A stretch of DNA of 64,000 bases from Promicromonospora iranensis (GCF_028994805.1 NZ_JAJQQP010000008.1:42524-106523); one strand, 5' to 3'; positions 43,055 through 52,723 are shown, counted from the first letter of the stretch. A program made the numbers and translations. The notes: generated by a model from the letters alone, not told the origin.

Positions 43055-43768
43055 TCAGCGCGCCCTGCGCTCCAGCCGGTCCAGGTCCAGCAGGACCACG
43101 GCACGGCCCTCGCGGCGGACCCAGCCGCGGGTCGCGAAGTCGGCCAGGGCCTTGTTCACCGTCTCGCGGCTCGCGCCGACGAGCTGCGCCAGCTCCTCCT
43201 GCGTGAGGTCGTGCGCCACCCGGATGCCGTCGTCGTTCGGCTCGCCGAAGCGCGTCGAGAGGTCCAGCAGCGCCTTGGCCACGCGGCCCGGGACGTCGGA
43301 GAACACGAGGTCCGCGAGCGTCTCGTTGGTGCGCCGGAGGCGACGCGCGAGCGCGCCGAGCAGCTGGGTGGCGACACCGGGGTGGTCGGCGATCCAGCGC
43401 ACGAGCGACTCGTGACGCAGCTCGTAGACCACGGAGTCCGACACGGACGAGGCCGAAGCGGTACGGGGACCCGGGTCGAACAGGGAGAGCTCCCCGAACA
43501 TCTCGCCCGGACCCAGGATCGACAGCAGGTTCTCGCGGCCATCGCTCGACCGGCGACCCAGCTTGATCTTGCCCTGCGCGATGACATAGAGCCGGTCACC
43601 CGGTTCGCCCTCGCGGAAGAGCACGTCACCCCGGACCAGCTCCACGGGCACCATGGACTCGAAGAGCGCGCGCGTCTCCTCGCCTTCCATGTCCGCGAAG
43701 AGGGGGGCAGAGAGTACGACTTCGTCGTCCACCAGTGGTGTCCTCACGTGTCGGGGACTTTCGTCCAT
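43055..43768 (-). CDS. Crp/Fnr-family transcriptional regulator
   Basis: A 237-aa regulator. The cyclic-nucleotide-binding fold spans about 15-130 with the phosphate-binding cassette GEMFGELSLFDPGPRTASAS (Arg-Thr-Ala-Ser), consistent with cAMP binding; the C-terminal HTH (LTQEELAQLVGASRETVNKA) is the Crp DNA-binding element. It resembles the global actinobacterial Crp (GlxR/Rv3676 type). ATG 43768 fits the family N-terminus (MDESPRHVRTPLVDDEVVLS, then APLF); an upstream GTG at 43804 adds 12 residues. It sits next to the prp operon, which could be a target. Confidence 0.88.
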   Translation of the reverse strand: MDESPRHVRTPLVDDEVVLSAPLFADMEGEETRALFESMVPVELVRGDVLFREGEPGDRLYVIAQGKIKLGRRSSDGRENLLSILGPGEMFGELSLFDPGPRTASASSVSDSVVYELRHESLVRWIADHPGVATQLLGALARRLRRTNETLADLVFSDVPGRVAKALLDLSTRFGEPNDDGIRVAHDLTQEELAQLVGASRETVNKALADFATRGWVRREGRAVVLLDLDRLERRAR

Positions 43769-43939
43769 CAGTCTTTTCCACCTCTCAGTCTGCCTCAATG
43801 TCACGAGAATGCCGGGTCATCGGGTTCTCTCGTGGCGTCCGCGTGGCGCGCAGACCGACGTGATCGTCCGCCTCGTGCGGGATGTCAGGTTTGCTCGGTG
43901 CGAAGTAGGACGCCCGTCCATAAATCCTAGGGGGTCTCA

Positions 43940-43967
43940 CCTGGGAGTTTGGAACGGGCGTCCCAGG
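43940..43967. terminator. Possible terminator of the prp operon
   Basis: CCTGGGA and TCCCAGG (7-bp arms, 14-nt loop) lie just beyond the prpC stop on the minus strand. The remainder of the 205-bp gap to the Crp gene presumably holds the crp promoter; I see no clear operator in it. Confidence 0.35.
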
Positions 43968-43973
43968 AACCGC

Positions 43974-45089
43974 TCAGGGAACCTTGCGCTGCTCCGGTCC
44001 CACGTACTCGCACACGGGCCGGATCAGCGCGTTCGCGGCGCGCTGCTCCATGATGTGCGCGGTCCAGCCGGTGATCCGGGAGGCCACGAACAGCGGCGTG
44101 AAGATGTTCGTGTCGAACCCCATCAGGTGGTACGCCGGGCCCGCCGGGTAGTCGAGGTTCGGCTTGATGTTCTTCCGGTCGCCCATGACGCTCTCGAGCG
44201 TGTCGTACAGGTCGAGCACCTCGGTCTGGCCGTAGTGCTCTGCCAGGTCGCCGAGCACCGCCCGCATGGTCGGCACGCGCGAGTCGCCGTTCTTGTATAC
44301 CCGGTGGCCGAACCCCATGATCTTCTTCTTGCTCGCCAGGGCGTCCTCGAGCCACGCCTCCGCCTTGTCGGCCGTGCCGATCTCCTCGAACGTGGCCTGC
44401 ACGGCCTCGTTCGCGCCGCCGTGCAGCGGACCCTTCAGGGCGCCGATCGCGCCGGTGACGGCCGAGTGCAGGTCGGCGAGCGTCGAGGTGATGACCCGCG
44501 CGGTGAACGTGGAGGCGTTGAAGGAGTGCTCCGCGTACAGCACCATAGAGGCCTCGAAGGCCTGCACGACGGCGGGCTCCGCCTCCTTGCCGAACGTCAT
44601 CCACAGGAAGTTCGCGGAGTAGCCGAGGTCCTCGCGCGGGTGCACGAGCTCCTGGCCGCGGCGGCGGCGCTGGTCCAGCGCGACGACGGCGGGCAGGACG
44701 GCCCACAGGCGCACCGACTTGGCGAGCTCGGCCTCGACGGAGGAGTCCTCCGCCGCCGGGTCGTGGGCGCCCAGGACCGACACCGCGGTGCGGCACACGT
44801 CCATGGGGTGGCAGTCGGTGGGCAGCTCGAGGATGGCGTCGCGGACGTTGTCCGGCAGCTCGCGGTGCACACGTTCGGTGGCCGTCTGCTCGGTCAGCTG
44901 TGCCGGAGTCGGCAGCTCGCCGTGCCACAGCAGGTAGGCGACCTCCTCGAAGGTCTTCTTCGCGGCCAGCTCCTGCACCGGATAGCCCCGGTACAGCAGC
45001 GAGTTGGTCTCGGGGTTGACCTTCGAGATTGCCGACGTGTCGGCGACGACACCGGCCAGACCCTTGCGGATCTCCGTGGTCTCGGTCAT
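43974..45089 (-). CDS. prpC: 2-methylcitrate synthase
   Basis: A 371-aa citrate-synthase-fold enzyme. 'GPLHGGANEAVQA', KIMGFGHRVYKNGDSR (catalytic His) and FDTNIFTPLFVASRITGW are active-site segments. Short length and location after prpD-prpB point to the methylcitrate enzyme joining propionyl-CoA and oxaloacetate rather than the TCA citrate synthase; many such enzymes also use acetyl-CoA. AAGGAG with 5-nt spacing precedes ATG 45089. It is last in the prpD-prpB-prpC operon, 26 bp after prpB. Confidence 0.93.
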   Translation of the reverse strand: MTETTEIRKGLAGVVADTSAISKVNPETNSLLYRGYPVQELAAKKTFEEVAYLLWHGELPTPAQLTEQTATERVHRELPDNVRDAILELPTDCHPMDVCRTAVSVLGAHDPAAEDSSVEAELAKSVRLWAVLPAVVALDQRRRRGQELVHPREDLGYSANFLWMTFGKEAEPAVVQAFEASMVLYAEHSFNASTFTARVITSTLADLHSAVTGAIGALKGPLHGGANEAVQATFEEIGTADKAEAWLEDALASKKKIMGFGHRVYKNGDSRVPTMRAVLGDLAEHYGQTEVLDLYDTLESVMGDRKNIKPNLDYPAGPAYHLMGFDTNIFTPLFVASRITGWTAHIMEQRAANALIRPVCEYVGPEQRKVP

Positions 45090-45115
45090 GTGCACTCCTT
45101 CGTGTCGAGACAAGT

Positions 45116-46021
45116 TCAGGGCTTGTAGGTGAAGACGTTCGAGTCGAAGTGGTTGTACGCCGCGTAGTCGGTGAGCTCGTAGAGCCGTGCGCGGGTCTGC
45201 ATCTCGGGCACCAGGGCGTCCTGGGTGCCCGACGCCGAGATCTGGTCCAGCGCCCGTTCGGCGGCACCCATCGCGATGCGCAGCAGGGTGACCGGGTAGA
45301 TCACGAGCCGCGCACCGGCGTCGTGCAGCTGCTCGGCGGTGAAGAGCTCGGACTTGCCGAACTCCGTCATGTTGGCGAGGACGGGGACGTCGAGGGCCGA
45401 GGCGACGGCCTCGAACTCGGAGAGGTCCTGCATCGCCTCGGGGAAGATCGCGTCGGCCCCCGCGTCGGCCAGGGCCTTCGCCCGGTCGATCGCGAGCTTC
45501 AGGCCGCGCTCGCCCGGCTCCGTGCCGCGCACGTCGGTGCGCGCCATGATGAGGAAGTCGGGGTCGCGGCGGCCGTCGACGGCGGCCCGGACGCGCCGGA
45601 CGGCGTCGGGGAGCCCGACGACCTCCTTGCCGTCCAGGTGGCCGCACCGCTTCGGGTTGACCTGGTCCTCGATGTGGATGCCGGCGACACCGGCGTCCTC
45701 CATGGTCTGGACCGTGCGGGCCACGTTCATGGGCTCGCCGAACCCGGTGTCGGCGTCGGCCAGCACGGGCAGGTCGGTGACCCGGGCGATCTGGCCGGCC
45801 CGGCCGGCCACCTCGGTGAGCGTGGTCAGGCCGATGTCGGGCAGGCCGAGGTCCGCGGAGAGGACGGCCCCAGAGACGTAGACGCCGTCGAACCCCTTGT
45901 CCTGGATCAGCTTCGCGCTGAGCGGGTTGAACGCCCCGGGGAGACGCAGGATGTCCGGTCCGGCGAGGGCCTCGCGGAAGGCGCGGCGCTTGGCCGGCGC
46001 GGTGAGGTGGGAGTAGAGCAT
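45116..46021 (-). CDS. prpB: 2-methylisocitrate lyase
   Basis: A 301-aa enzyme of the isocitrate-lyase superfamily. 'LPGAFNPLSAKLIQDKGFDG', ADADTGFGEP (metal site) and the catalytic loop VNPKRCGHLDGK (Cys126) identify methylisocitrate lyase, which makes pyruvate and succinate. The start shares its last base with the prpD stop, so the genes are translationally linked. Together with prpD and prpC it completes the methylcitrate cycle for propionate detoxification and odd-chain fatty-acid use. Confidence 0.95.
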   Translation of the reverse strand: MLYSHLTAPAKRRAFREALAGPDILRLPGAFNPLSAKLIQDKGFDGVYVSGAVLSADLGLPDIGLTTLTEVAGRAGQIARVTDLPVLADADTGFGEPMNVARTVQTMEDAGVAGIHIEDQVNPKRCGHLDGKEVVGLPDAVRRVRAAVDGRRDPDFLIMARTDVRGTEPGERGLKLAIDRAKALADAGADAIFPEAMQDLSEFEAVASALDVPVLANMTEFGKSELFTAEQLHDAGARLVIYPVTLLRIAMGAAERALDQISASGTQDALVPEMQTRARLYELTDYAAYNHFDSNVFTYKP

Positions 46022-47559
46022 CAGCGGCTCTCCGCACCCAGCTCGAAGAGGCCCGTCGGGGCGTCGACCGCGTCCAGCACGCCGGGGGCGGCGACGATCG
46101 TGAGCTCGCGGACCTCGGCGGGCGTGAGCTCGGGCAGGCGCTCCGCGAGGGCGAGGAAGCGCTCGATCTCGGCGTCCTCCAGGACGCCGGCCGCCAGGGT
46201 GCGGAACTTGCGCACGTAGTCGGCGCGGGCGAAGGGGCGTGCGCCCAGCGGGTGGGCGTCGGCCACGGCGATCTCGCGCGTGACGACCTCGCCCGAGGCG
46301 AGCGTGATCTCCACGCGGCCGCCGAACGCCTTCTCGGCCGGGTCGGTCGAGTGGTAGCGGCGGGTCCACTCCGGGTCCTCGGCGGTGGTGACCTTGCGCC
46401 ACAGCTCCACCGTGTCGGGTCGCTGAGCGCGCTCGGGGGCGTAGGAGTCCACGTGGTGCCAGCCGCCGTCCTGCAGCGCGACCGTGAAGATGTACGGGAC
46501 CGAGTGGTCGAGCGTCTCGCGGGACGCCGTCGGGTCGTACTTCTGCGGGTCGTTGGCGCCCGAGCCGATCACGTGGTGCGTGTGGTGGCTGGTGTGCAGG
46601 ACGATGCCCTGGATGTTGCTGGGGTCCCGCAGCTCCGGCCGCTCGTTGCCGAGCGCGCGGGCCATGTCGATGATCGCCTGCGCCTGGTACTCCGCGGAGT
46701 GTTCCTTGGTGTACGTGTCGAGGATGCCGGTGCGCGGCTCGCCGGCCTCGGGGAGCACCACGTCGTAGGCGGCGTCCGGCCCGTCGAGGAGCCAGGCGAC
46801 GACGCCGTCCTCACCCTCGTAGATGGGCTCGGGGGAGGTCTGGCCGCGCAGGGCGCGGTCCACCGCCTCGACCGCGAGCTTGCCCGCGAACGCGGGGGCG
46901 TGCGCCTTCCACGTGGAGATCTGGCCCTTGCGGCTCTGCCGCGTGGCCGTGGTGGTGTGCAGGGCCTGACCGATCGCCTGGAACACGGTCTCGGTGTCGA
47001 GCCCGAGCAGCGTGCCGATCCCCGCCGCAGCCGACGGGCCGAGGTGTGCCACGTGGTCGATCTTGTGCTTGTGCAGGCTGATCGTGCGGACCAGGTCCAC
47101 CTGGATCTCGTAGCCGGTCACGATGCCGCGGACGAGGTCCTTGCCGGTGCAGCCGACATGCTGGGCCACCGCGAGGATCGGCGGGATGTTGTCGCCGGGG
47201 TGGGAGTACTCGGCGGCGAGGAAGGTGTCGTGGAAGTCCAGCTCACGCACTGCGACGCCGTTGGCCCAGGCCGCCCACTCGGGGCTGCTCGTCGCCTCGT
47301 GCGCGAGGCCGAACACGGTGGAGCCGGGCCGGTACGGGTGCGCCTGCGCCTGCGACCGGGCCGAGACCGCGGGACCACGGGTGAGGCTGGCCGCCGCGAC
47401 GGCGGCGTTGTCGATCACGCGGTTGATCACCATGTCGGTGACCTCGGCGGTGGGCTCGACGGCGTCCGTGGCGAGCTCCGCGAGCTTCCAGGCGAGCTGG
47501 TCGGTGCGCTCGAGCGGCTCGGCGGACGGGTAGACGCGCAGGTGGTGCGTGTACGGCAT
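46021..47559 (-). CDS. prpD: 2-methylcitrate dehydratase
   Basis: A 512-aa MmgE/PrpD-family enzyme. Conserved segments are [35 protein letters not shown] and [10 protein letters not shown]. It dehydrates 2-methylcitrate to methylaconitate or directly to methylisocitrate. ATG 47559 follows GAGGAAGAATCACC; the longer frame to 47643 is non-homologous. As the first gene of prpDBC its promoter lies in the ~200-bp region shared with nth, where GGTCCGGG/CCCGGACC (47595-47615) is a hairpin. No dedicated PrpR-type regulator gene is next to it. Confidence 0.95.
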   Translation of the reverse strand: MPYTHHLRVYPSAEPLERTDQLAWKLAELATDAVEPTAEVTDMVINRVIDNAAVAAASLTRGPAVSARSQAQAHPYRPGSTVFGLAHEATSSPEWAAWANGVAVRELDFHDTFLAAEYSHPGDNIPPILAVAQHVGCTGKDLVRGIVTGYEIQVDLVRTISLHKHKIDHVAHLGPSAAAGIGTLLGLDTETVFQAIGQALHTTTATRQSRKGQISTWKAHAPAFAGKLAVEAVDRALRGQTSPEPIYEGEDGVVAWLLDGPDAAYDVVLPEAGEPRTGILDTYTKEHSAEYQAQAIIDMARALGNERPELRDPSNIQGIVLHTSHHTHHVIGSGANDPQKYDPTASRETLDHSVPYIFTVALQDGGWHHVDSYAPERAQRPDTVELWRKVTTAEDPEWTRRYHSTDPAEKAFGGRVEITLASGEVVTREIAVADAHPLGARPFARADYVRKFRTLAAGVLEDAEIERFLALAERLPELTPAEVRELTIVAAPGVLDAVDAPTGLFELGAESR

Positions 47560-47594
47560 GGTGATTCTTCCTCGATTCACGTGGACCGTCGTGA

Positions 47595-47615
47595 GGTCCG
47601 GGTGCTGCCCGGACC
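47595..47615. repeat. Inverted repeat upstream of prpD
   Basis: GGTCCGGG and CCCGGACC are perfect 8-bp arms around TGCTG, 36 bp upstream of the prpD start. It could be a regulator site for the methylcitrate operon or a hairpin in the leader. Confidence 0.35.
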
Positions 47616-47734
47616 GTGGGGTGGGGCATCGGGTGCGACGCACGGCTCGTGGACGGCGTGTGCGTCCTCGACCTTCTCATACTCCGCGTCCTAGGTACAC
47701 GGCGCCAAACCGGGCGGCCGAGCTCGGGGCCGAA

Positions 47735-47756
47735 TGTCGGTGAGGATCGTTAGTGT
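47735..47756 (+). promoter_or_regulatory. PafBC-type DNA-damage promoter of nth
   Basis: TGTCGGTG (47735-47742), 8 nt, TAGTGT (47751-47756): a full match to TGTCRGTG-N8-TAnnnT. Seven nt lie between the -10 and GTG 47764, the same spacing as at dnaX. The ATG at 47734 overlaps the box and is not the start. Confidence 0.78.
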
Positions 47757-47763
47757 GGCGGAT

Positions 47764-48534
47764 GTGACCACAGTCAGGGAACGCGAACCCGATAAGGCAG
47801 CGAAAGGCACGGCGGAGAGCAAGCTGGCGCTCGTGCGCAGAGCGCGGCGTGTCAATCGCCTGCTCGGAGAGACCTATCCGGATGCTCGGGCGGAGCTGGA
47901 CTTCACGACGCCGCTGGAGCTGCTGATCGCGACCGTGCTCAGCGCCCAGACCACCGACGTCCGGGTCAACCAGACCACGCCGGAGCTCTTCGTGATGTAC
48001 CCGGACGCCCAGGCGTACGCCGAGGCGGACCCGGACGAGCTCGAGGAGATCCTGCGGCCGCTCGGCTTCTTCCGCGCCAAGGCGCGCGCAGTGATCGGCC
48101 TGGGCCAGGCGCTGGTCGAGCGGTTCGACGGCGAGGTCCCGGGCCGGTTGAAGGACCTGGTCACCCTCCCGGGCGTCGGGCGCAAGACGGCGAACGTGGT
48201 GCTCGGCAACGCCTTCGGGGTCCCGGGAATCACCGTGGACACCCACTTCGGGCGGGTGGCACGGCGGCTCGGCCTCACCACCGAGGAGGATCCGGTGAAG
48301 GTCGAGACCGAGGTGGGGGAGCTGTTCCCCAAGAAGGACTGGACCAAGCTCAGCCACCACCTCGTCTGGCACGGCCGACGGGTGTGCGTGGCGCGCAACC
48401 CCGCGTGCGGGGCCTGCAGCATCTCCGACCTGTGCCCCTCGTACGGGGCGGGTGAGACCGACCCCGAGAAGGCAGCGAAGCTGGTGCGGCCGGCGCCCGA
48501 GCGTTCGGAGTCCGCGGGCCTGCCGCTCAAGTAG
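47764..48534 (+). CDS. nth: Endonuclease III
   Basis: A 256-aa base-excision repair glycosylase/AP lyase that removes oxidised pyrimidines. The helix-hairpin-helix [14 protein letters not shown] holds catalytic Lys141, Asp159 is in VDTHFGRV, and the [4Fe-4S] cysteines are C208, C215, C218 and C224 (C-x6-C-x2-C-x5-C). The GTG start is fixed by a damage-type -10 7 nt upstream, giving a leaderless mRNA; the resulting N-terminus ([14 protein letters not shown]) is a short basic extension. It ends 3 bp from the convergent alpha/beta hydrolase. Confidence 0.97.
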   Translation: MTTVREREPDKAAKGTAESKLALVRRARRVNRLLGETYPDARAELDFTTPLELLIATVLSAQTTDVRVNQTTPELFVMYPDAQAYAEADPDELEEILRPLGFFRAKARAVIGLGQALVERFDGEVPGRLKDLVTLPGVGRKTANVVLGNAFGVPGITVDTHFGRVARRLGLTTEEDPVKVETEVGELFPKKDWTKLSHHLVWHGRRVCVARNPACGACSISDLCPSYGAGETDPEKAAKLVRPAPERSESAGLPLK

Positions 48535-48536
48535 TG

Positions 48537-49496
48537 CTATCGCGGTGCCGGGCTCACGCGGGCAAGCCACTCCAGCAGGATCTGGTTGACCTCGTCCGGG
48601 GCTTCCTCCGGGAGGAAGTGGCCGGCACCGGGGATCAGCTCGTAACGCAGGTCGGGCGCGAGAGCGACGGCGTCGAGGTCGGCGCGCTCGGGCCGCACGA
48701 TGCCGTCCCGTCCGCCCTGTAGCTGGAGGGCCGGTATATCGAGCGGACGGCGCAGCGCGGTGCCGAACCGGCGTCCGTCCATCCGGGGCGTCGACCGCAC
48801 TGCCCAGCGCAGCGCTTCCGCGGCGGAGTGCGCGGCGAAGGGGATGCGCATCACCGACGTGTACAGGCCTACCGCGTCATCGGGGAGCGGGGTCGCCGCG
48901 CCGAGCGCGAGCGTGCGTGCCACGAGGTCACCCTGGGCCAGCGCCCGCTCGGGCAGAGTCGGGAGCTGCAGGTATGCGAGCTCGCGGAGGGCCGCTGTCG
49001 TGAGCGCGGCCCGGCTGTGCAGGCGCGCCCGGGCGGGGTGCGGGCTGGACAGGGCGGCGACCGCCGCCGTCGTGTCCGGGTGCAGGGCGGCCATCGCCCA
49101 GGCAAGGGTGCCGCCCGTGCCGTGCCCCACCACCACCGCCCGCTCGCGGCCGAGCGACCGGACGACGCCCGCGACGTCCGCCGCCCGTGTCGGTACCCCG
49201 TAGCCCGACGGCGGTTTGTCCGACCCGCCCACTCCACGGACGTCCATCGCCGCCACGCGGTAGCCGGCGTCGGCCAGGGCGGGGATCTGCGCGCGCCAGG
49301 CCCACCAGAACTCGGGGTAGCCGTGCAGCAGGAGGACCAGGGGCGCCGAGCGGCTCTCCGACCCGGCGACCGCCACGTGGAAGCGCGACCCGCCCGACGA
49401 GACGAACTCGTGCTGCCACGGGCCCTCGACCAGGGCGCACGTGTAGTCGCTGGTGGCTGCCGTGCGGACGGCCGGTCTGGCCGAGAGTGCGGTCAC
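48537..49496 (-). CDS. Epoxide-hydrolase-like alpha/beta hydrolase lacking the nucleophile
   Basis: A 319-aa alpha/beta-fold protein with an epoxide-hydrolase-type oxyanion motif HGYPEFWWAW and 'DVRGVGGSDKPP'. The nucleophile elbow, normally G-H-D-W-G-G, reads VVGHGTGG: the position of the catalytic Asp/Ser is Gly126. The acid (GGRDGIV) and the His (GAGHFLPEE) are retained. The gene is next to nth, as related epoxide-hydrolase genes are in mycobacteria. Without a nucleophile ordinary hydrolysis is unlikely; a binding role or an unusual reaction is possible. The start is 39 bp downstream of glnR on the same strand. Confidence 0.8.
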   Translation of the reverse strand: MTALSARPAVRTAATSDYTCALVEGPWQHEFVSSGGSRFHVAVAGSESRSAPLVLLLHGYPEFWWAWRAQIPALADAGYRVAAMDVRGVGGSDKPPSGYGVPTRAADVAGVVRSLGRERAVVVGHGTGGTLAWAMAALHPDTTAAVAALSSPHPARARLHSRAALTTAALRELAYLQLPTLPERALAQGDLVARTLALGAATPLPDDAVGLYTSVMRIPFAAHSAAEALRWAVRSTPRMDGRRFGTALRRPLDIPALQLQGGRDGIVRPERADLDAVALAPDLRYELIPGAGHFLPEEAPDEVNQILLEWLARVSPAPR

Positions 49497-49535
49497 AGGT
49501 ACGAACCTACGCGCTCGGTGCCGTGTGCGCCCGGC

Positions 49536-50366
49536 TCAGTGACCGGTCTGCGCGACCCGCCTCCCGGTCGGTCCTGCGCCCGGGTCGTCCGTGGTGGTCC
49601 GCTGCGGGGTGGCGTCGGGCGCGGCGCCGGGCTGGACGGGCGGGGCTGCCGCCGGGGGCGGCGGTGCGGGAACCTCTTCGACCTGACGCTGCTCCTTCGG
49701 CGGGTCGAACCGGTAGCCGACGTTGCGCACCGTGCCGATGAGCTGCTCGTGCTCGGGGCCGAGCTTGGCCCGCAGCCGCCGCACGTGGACGTCGACGGTC
49801 CGGGTGCCCCCGTAGTAGTCGTAGCCCCAGACCTCCTGCAGCAGCTGGGCCCGGGTGAACACCCGGCCCGGGTGCTGGACGAGGTACTTGAGGAGCTCGA
49901 ACTCCTTGTAGGTCAGGTCGATGGGGCGACCGCGAAGCCGGGCCGTGTACCCGCCGGCGTCGATCGCCAGCTCGCCCGCCGAGATCTCCTGCTGGGACTC
50001 CTCGGCCGGGCCGCGCGCGGAGCGCTCGATCACCAGGCGCAGGCGCGCCTCGACCTCGGCGGGAGAGGCGGATTCCAGCAACAGGTCATCGGCCCCCCAC
50101 TCGTGGGTCACGACCGTGAGGCCGCCCTCGGTGAGAACCAGCACGAGCGGCACGGTGAGTCCCGTGGCGTGCAGCAGCCGGCAGGTGGTGCGGGCCGCGA
50201 CCAGGTCGCGCCGGGCATCCAGCAGGACGACATCCGCGTCCGGGGCGTCGACGAGCGCCGAAGGCTCCATCGGAAGCACCCGTACCCGATGGGAAAGCAG
50301 TCCTAGTGCGGGCAGTACCTCGGCAGACCCACCGGTGGCGGGTGTGAGGATCAACAGCTCTGCCAT
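49536..50366 (-). CDS. glnR: GlnR-type orphan response regulator of nitrogen metabolism
   Basis: A 276-aa OmpR-family regulator. The receiver-like N-terminus ([25 protein letters not shown] with Asp50, VLVLTEGGL) matches GlnR, which dimerises without classical phosphorylation; the winged helix ([20 protein letters not shown] and [20 protein letters not shown]) is nearly invariant. It controls glutamine synthetase, ammonium and nitrate uptake in actinobacteria. The C-terminal ~45 residues are a Pro/Ala/Thr-rich tail not usual in GlnR. AGGAGG precedes ATG 50366. No sensor kinase is adjacent. Confidence 0.9.
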   Translation of the reverse strand: MAELLILTPATGGSAEVLPALGLLSHRVRVLPMEPSALVDAPDADVVLLDARRDLVAARTTCRLLHATGLTVPLVLVLTEGGLTVVTHEWGADDLLLESASPAEVEARLRLVIERSARGPAEESQQEISAGELAIDAGGYTARLRGRPIDLTYKEFELLKYLVQHPGRVFTRAQLLQEVWGYDYYGGTRTVDVHVRRLRAKLGPEHEQLIGTVRNVGYRFDPPKEQRQVEEVPAPPPPAAAPPVQPGAAPDATPQRTTTDDPGAGPTGRRVAQTGH

Positions 50367-50642
50367 TGACGCACCTCCTCTCGGAACCGGCGTCTTGCAA
50401 CCGTCCCTGGCTCGGGTCTCGCTGTCGCGAGACGTCCCGTCGCGTCCAACTGGCTCTGCGGAAGTCTGCCCTGTTGCTTGTTGCGTGCATGTTACACGCC
50501 CTTTTCCTGGGTACCACCATGCTGCTCAGGACCCGTGACGCGCACATGACGCGAGTGTCGCTCGTCTCTCTCAGGCCTGTGATCAGGCGGTTCAGAGGCT
50601 GCGATTGAAGGAACTCGGGCAGACTCTGGAAAACTTGGTCCC

Positions 50643-51383
50643 GTGTCCGTCTCCACCCGCGCCGTGACGACTGCTGCGCTCGCGGCCCTCGTCGCCGCTG
50701 CGTCCTACGTCCAGCCCCGGCCGCTGCCCCTCGTGGCGGCGGTCGTGGTCCTGGTGGTTCTCGTCGCGCTGGGTTGGCCCTCGCTGCTCCGGCTGCCCGC
50801 GGCGGGCAGCACGCGGCTGGTCGTGGCGCTCTGCGGCATCGGCGGAGCGGCTGCCACCTATTTCACGCAGGGAGAGCCGGTGCTACGGCACCTGCCGACC
50901 GTCCTGGCCGGTGCGGTGGTGCTCGCGTTCATCGCGCAGATGCTGCGCCGCGACGGCCGGCCCCAGCTGACCGAGTCGGTGTCGGGCACCGTGGCCGGAG
51001 TCGTCGCCGCCATCACGACCTCCGGCTGGATCGCCGCGGCGCGGTCCGACGCCGGCGCCGCGCTCGTGGTGACGAGCGCTGTCGCGCTGGCTGTCGCGGC
51101 GGCCGTGTCGGCACTGCCGGTCCGCGGCTGGGTCGCGCTGGGGATCTCCGCGGTCGCCGCGGTGCTGGTGGGCGGTACCGCGGGAACGCTGCTGCCGAAC
51201 ATCGACACGGTGAGCGGCCTCTGGTGCGGGCTCGTCGCCGGTGTCGTCGTGGGTGCGCTGCACCTGCTGCTCGAACGGCTGCCGGCCCGTGGTGCGCGAC
51301 TTGCCGGGCTCGCGGCGAGCGCGCTGCCCGTGGCGGTGTGCGGCATCTTCGTGTTCGTCGTGGGCCGGATGGTCATCCTCTGA
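50643..51383 (+). CDS. Polytopic membrane protein of unknown function
   Basis: A 246-aa protein of about eight hydrophobic helices with short loops and very high Ala/Val content. No family is recognised. It starts with GTG at 50643 and runs towards the convergent YceI gene, 12 bp away. The 276-bp gap to the divergent glnR contains a GTCTCG-CTGTCG-CGAGAC inverted repeat near 50431 and probably both promoters. Position next to glnR is the only clue to role. Confidence 0.75.
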   Translation: MSVSTRAVTTAALAALVAAASYVQPRPLPLVAAVVVLVVLVALGWPSLLRLPAAGSTRLVVALCGIGGAAATYFTQGEPVLRHLPTVLAGAVVLAFIAQMLRRDGRPQLTESVSGTVAGVVAAITTSGWIAAARSDAGAALVVTSAVALAVAAAVSALPVRGWVALGISAVAAVLVGGTAGTLLPNIDTVSGLWCGLVAGVVVGALHLLLERLPARGARLAGLAASALPVAVCGIFVFVVGRMVIL

Positions 51384-51395
51384 GGTGACTGGCGC

Positions 51396-52055
51396 TCAGG
51401 ACTGCCGGATCATCTCGCCGGCGATCTCGATGCGGACCTTCTTGGCGACCAGGACGCCGCCGGCCTCGAGCGCGACGTTCCAGAGGAGACCCCACTCCTC
51501 GCGGTCGATGTCGCAGCTGCCGTGGAAACCGAAGATGTCCTGGCCGTAGGGGTCGTGCCCCACGCCGCCGAACTCGCACTCGAGCGAGACCGGGCGCGTC
51601 ACGCCGCGGACCGTGAGCAGGCCGTCCATGACGAACTTTGTGAACGAGCCGTCCGGCTGGGTCGGGTCGTGCGGACGACGGCCCGCGGTGCCCGCCTTGA
51701 GCCGCGCCCACGAGAAGATCGGGTCCACCTGCGTCCGCATCCGGAAGCCGGTGCTGCGGAACTCGATGGTGGGATGGTTCTCGACGTCCAGGAAGTCCGG
51801 GCTGGACAGGTGGGCGTCGCGGTCGGGCACGTGGGTGCCGATCGACGCCGTCCGGATGGTGCACGTGACCTGGGAGACGAGGGGGTCCTCGGCGACGACG
51901 ACCGTCGCCTCGCCCTCGGCGAACTCGCCGCGCACGGGGCTCACCATCATGTGCATGGCGAGAAAGCCGAGCCGCTTGTGGTTCTGGTCGATCTTGTACA
52001 CCCCGGCCGCCGGGATGGTTATTCCATTCCAGGTGCGCGTTGGCAAAACTTCCAT
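51396..52055 (-). CDS. YceI-family lipid-binding protein
   Basis: A 219-aa YceI-like protein. 'VYKIDQNHKRLGFLAMHMMVSPVRG', SPDFLDVENHPTIEF and 'FTKFVMDGLLTVRGVTRPVSLE' define the eight-stranded lipocalin-like barrel that binds polyprenyl or similar lipids. No signal peptide is visible, so this copy is probably cytoplasmic. ATG 52055 is favoured by GGGAG 11 nt upstream; ATG 52073 would place the start on the 5' side of an AT-rich leader with no ribosome binding site. Confidence 0.88.
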   Translation of the reverse strand: MEVLPTRTWNGITIPAAGVYKIDQNHKRLGFLAMHMMVSPVRGEFAEGEATVVVAEDPLVSQVTCTIRTASIGTHVPDRDAHLSSPDFLDVENHPTIEFRSTGFRMRTQVDPIFSWARLKAGTAGRRPHDPTQPDGSFTKFVMDGLLTVRGVTRPVSLECEFGGVGHDPYGQDIFGFHGSCDIDREEWGLLWNVALEAGGVLVAKKVRIEIAGEMIRQS

Positions 52056-52237
52056 CTCAGCAAATTCTCCCATATATGCGGATGCATGCACGTTACCACC
52101 GGGGCGGCATCGGCTTCGTCGGCATTTCGGCACGATAAATACTGCTGCGGCCACGTGCGGTGCCAAGGAAATCACGCGCGCGACGCTGCGAGAAGGGAGA
52201 GGCCTGCACTGTGACAGGTGTCATTGCAGGTGAGGAC

Positions 52238-52266
52238 TTGTCTGGACGAGCAACACACGGCATCGT
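52238..52266 (+). promoter_or_regulatory. Promoter of the thioredoxin/DUF4395 operon
   Basis: TTGTCT (52238) and CATCGT (52261) are 17 nt apart, and the -10 is 7 nt before ATG 52274, so the mRNA is predicted leaderless. Just upstream, TGACAGGTGTCA (about 52212-52223) is a 12-bp palindrome within a larger imperfect one (CCTGCA...TGCAGG) and may be an operator. Confidence 0.5.
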
Positions 52267-52273
52267 GGGTTAA

Positions 52274-52723
52274 ATGTTGGGACAGGTGATAGCGCTCGTC
52301 GTGCTCGTGCTGGGTACCGCAGCGCTCGGAGTGTGGTGGTCGGCACGTCAGGGTGCTGTGCGCGCACCCCGGGAGACGTCCGCGGGCATCGACTGGTCGT
52401 CGGCCGGGATCGCGCTCGCGGAGCGGGTGACGTTCGTGCAGTTCTCTGCCGAGGTGTGTGCCGCGTGCCGGTCCACCTCGCGTGTGCTCGGCGGGCTCAC
52501 CGGGTCGAGCTCCGGCGTCGGTCACCGTGAGCTGCTCGTGGACGACCACCTCGACCTCGTGCGCAGTCTGGGCGTGCAGCGCACCCCCACGGTGCTCGTG
52601 GTCGACGGCGGCGGGCGCGAGGTGGCCCGGATGAGCGGTGTGGTCTCCGACACCCAGGCGCGTCAGGCGCTGAACCGGGTCCCGACGCCTGCGGTGGCCG
52701 AAGCGGACGAAGGGCAGTCATGA
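52274..52723 (+). CDS. Membrane-anchored thioredoxin-like protein
   Basis: A 149-aa protein with an N-terminal transmembrane helix (LGQVIALVVLVLGTAALGVW) and a thioredoxin fold. The redox motif is VCAACR (Cys62-Cys65) with the cis-Pro region GVQRTPTVLVV. It probably reduces or isomerises disulfides on the outer face of the membrane or in the cytoplasmic boundary. The stop overlaps the DUF4395 start (ATGA), a pairing conserved in actinobacteria. Confidence 0.88.
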   Translation: MLGQVIALVVLVLGTAALGVWWSARQGAVRAPRETSAGIDWSSAGIALAERVTFVQFSAEVCAACRSTSRVLGGLTGSSSGVGHRELLVDDHLDLVRSLGVQRTPTVLVVDGGGREVARMSGVVSDTQARQALNRVPTPAVAEADEGQS

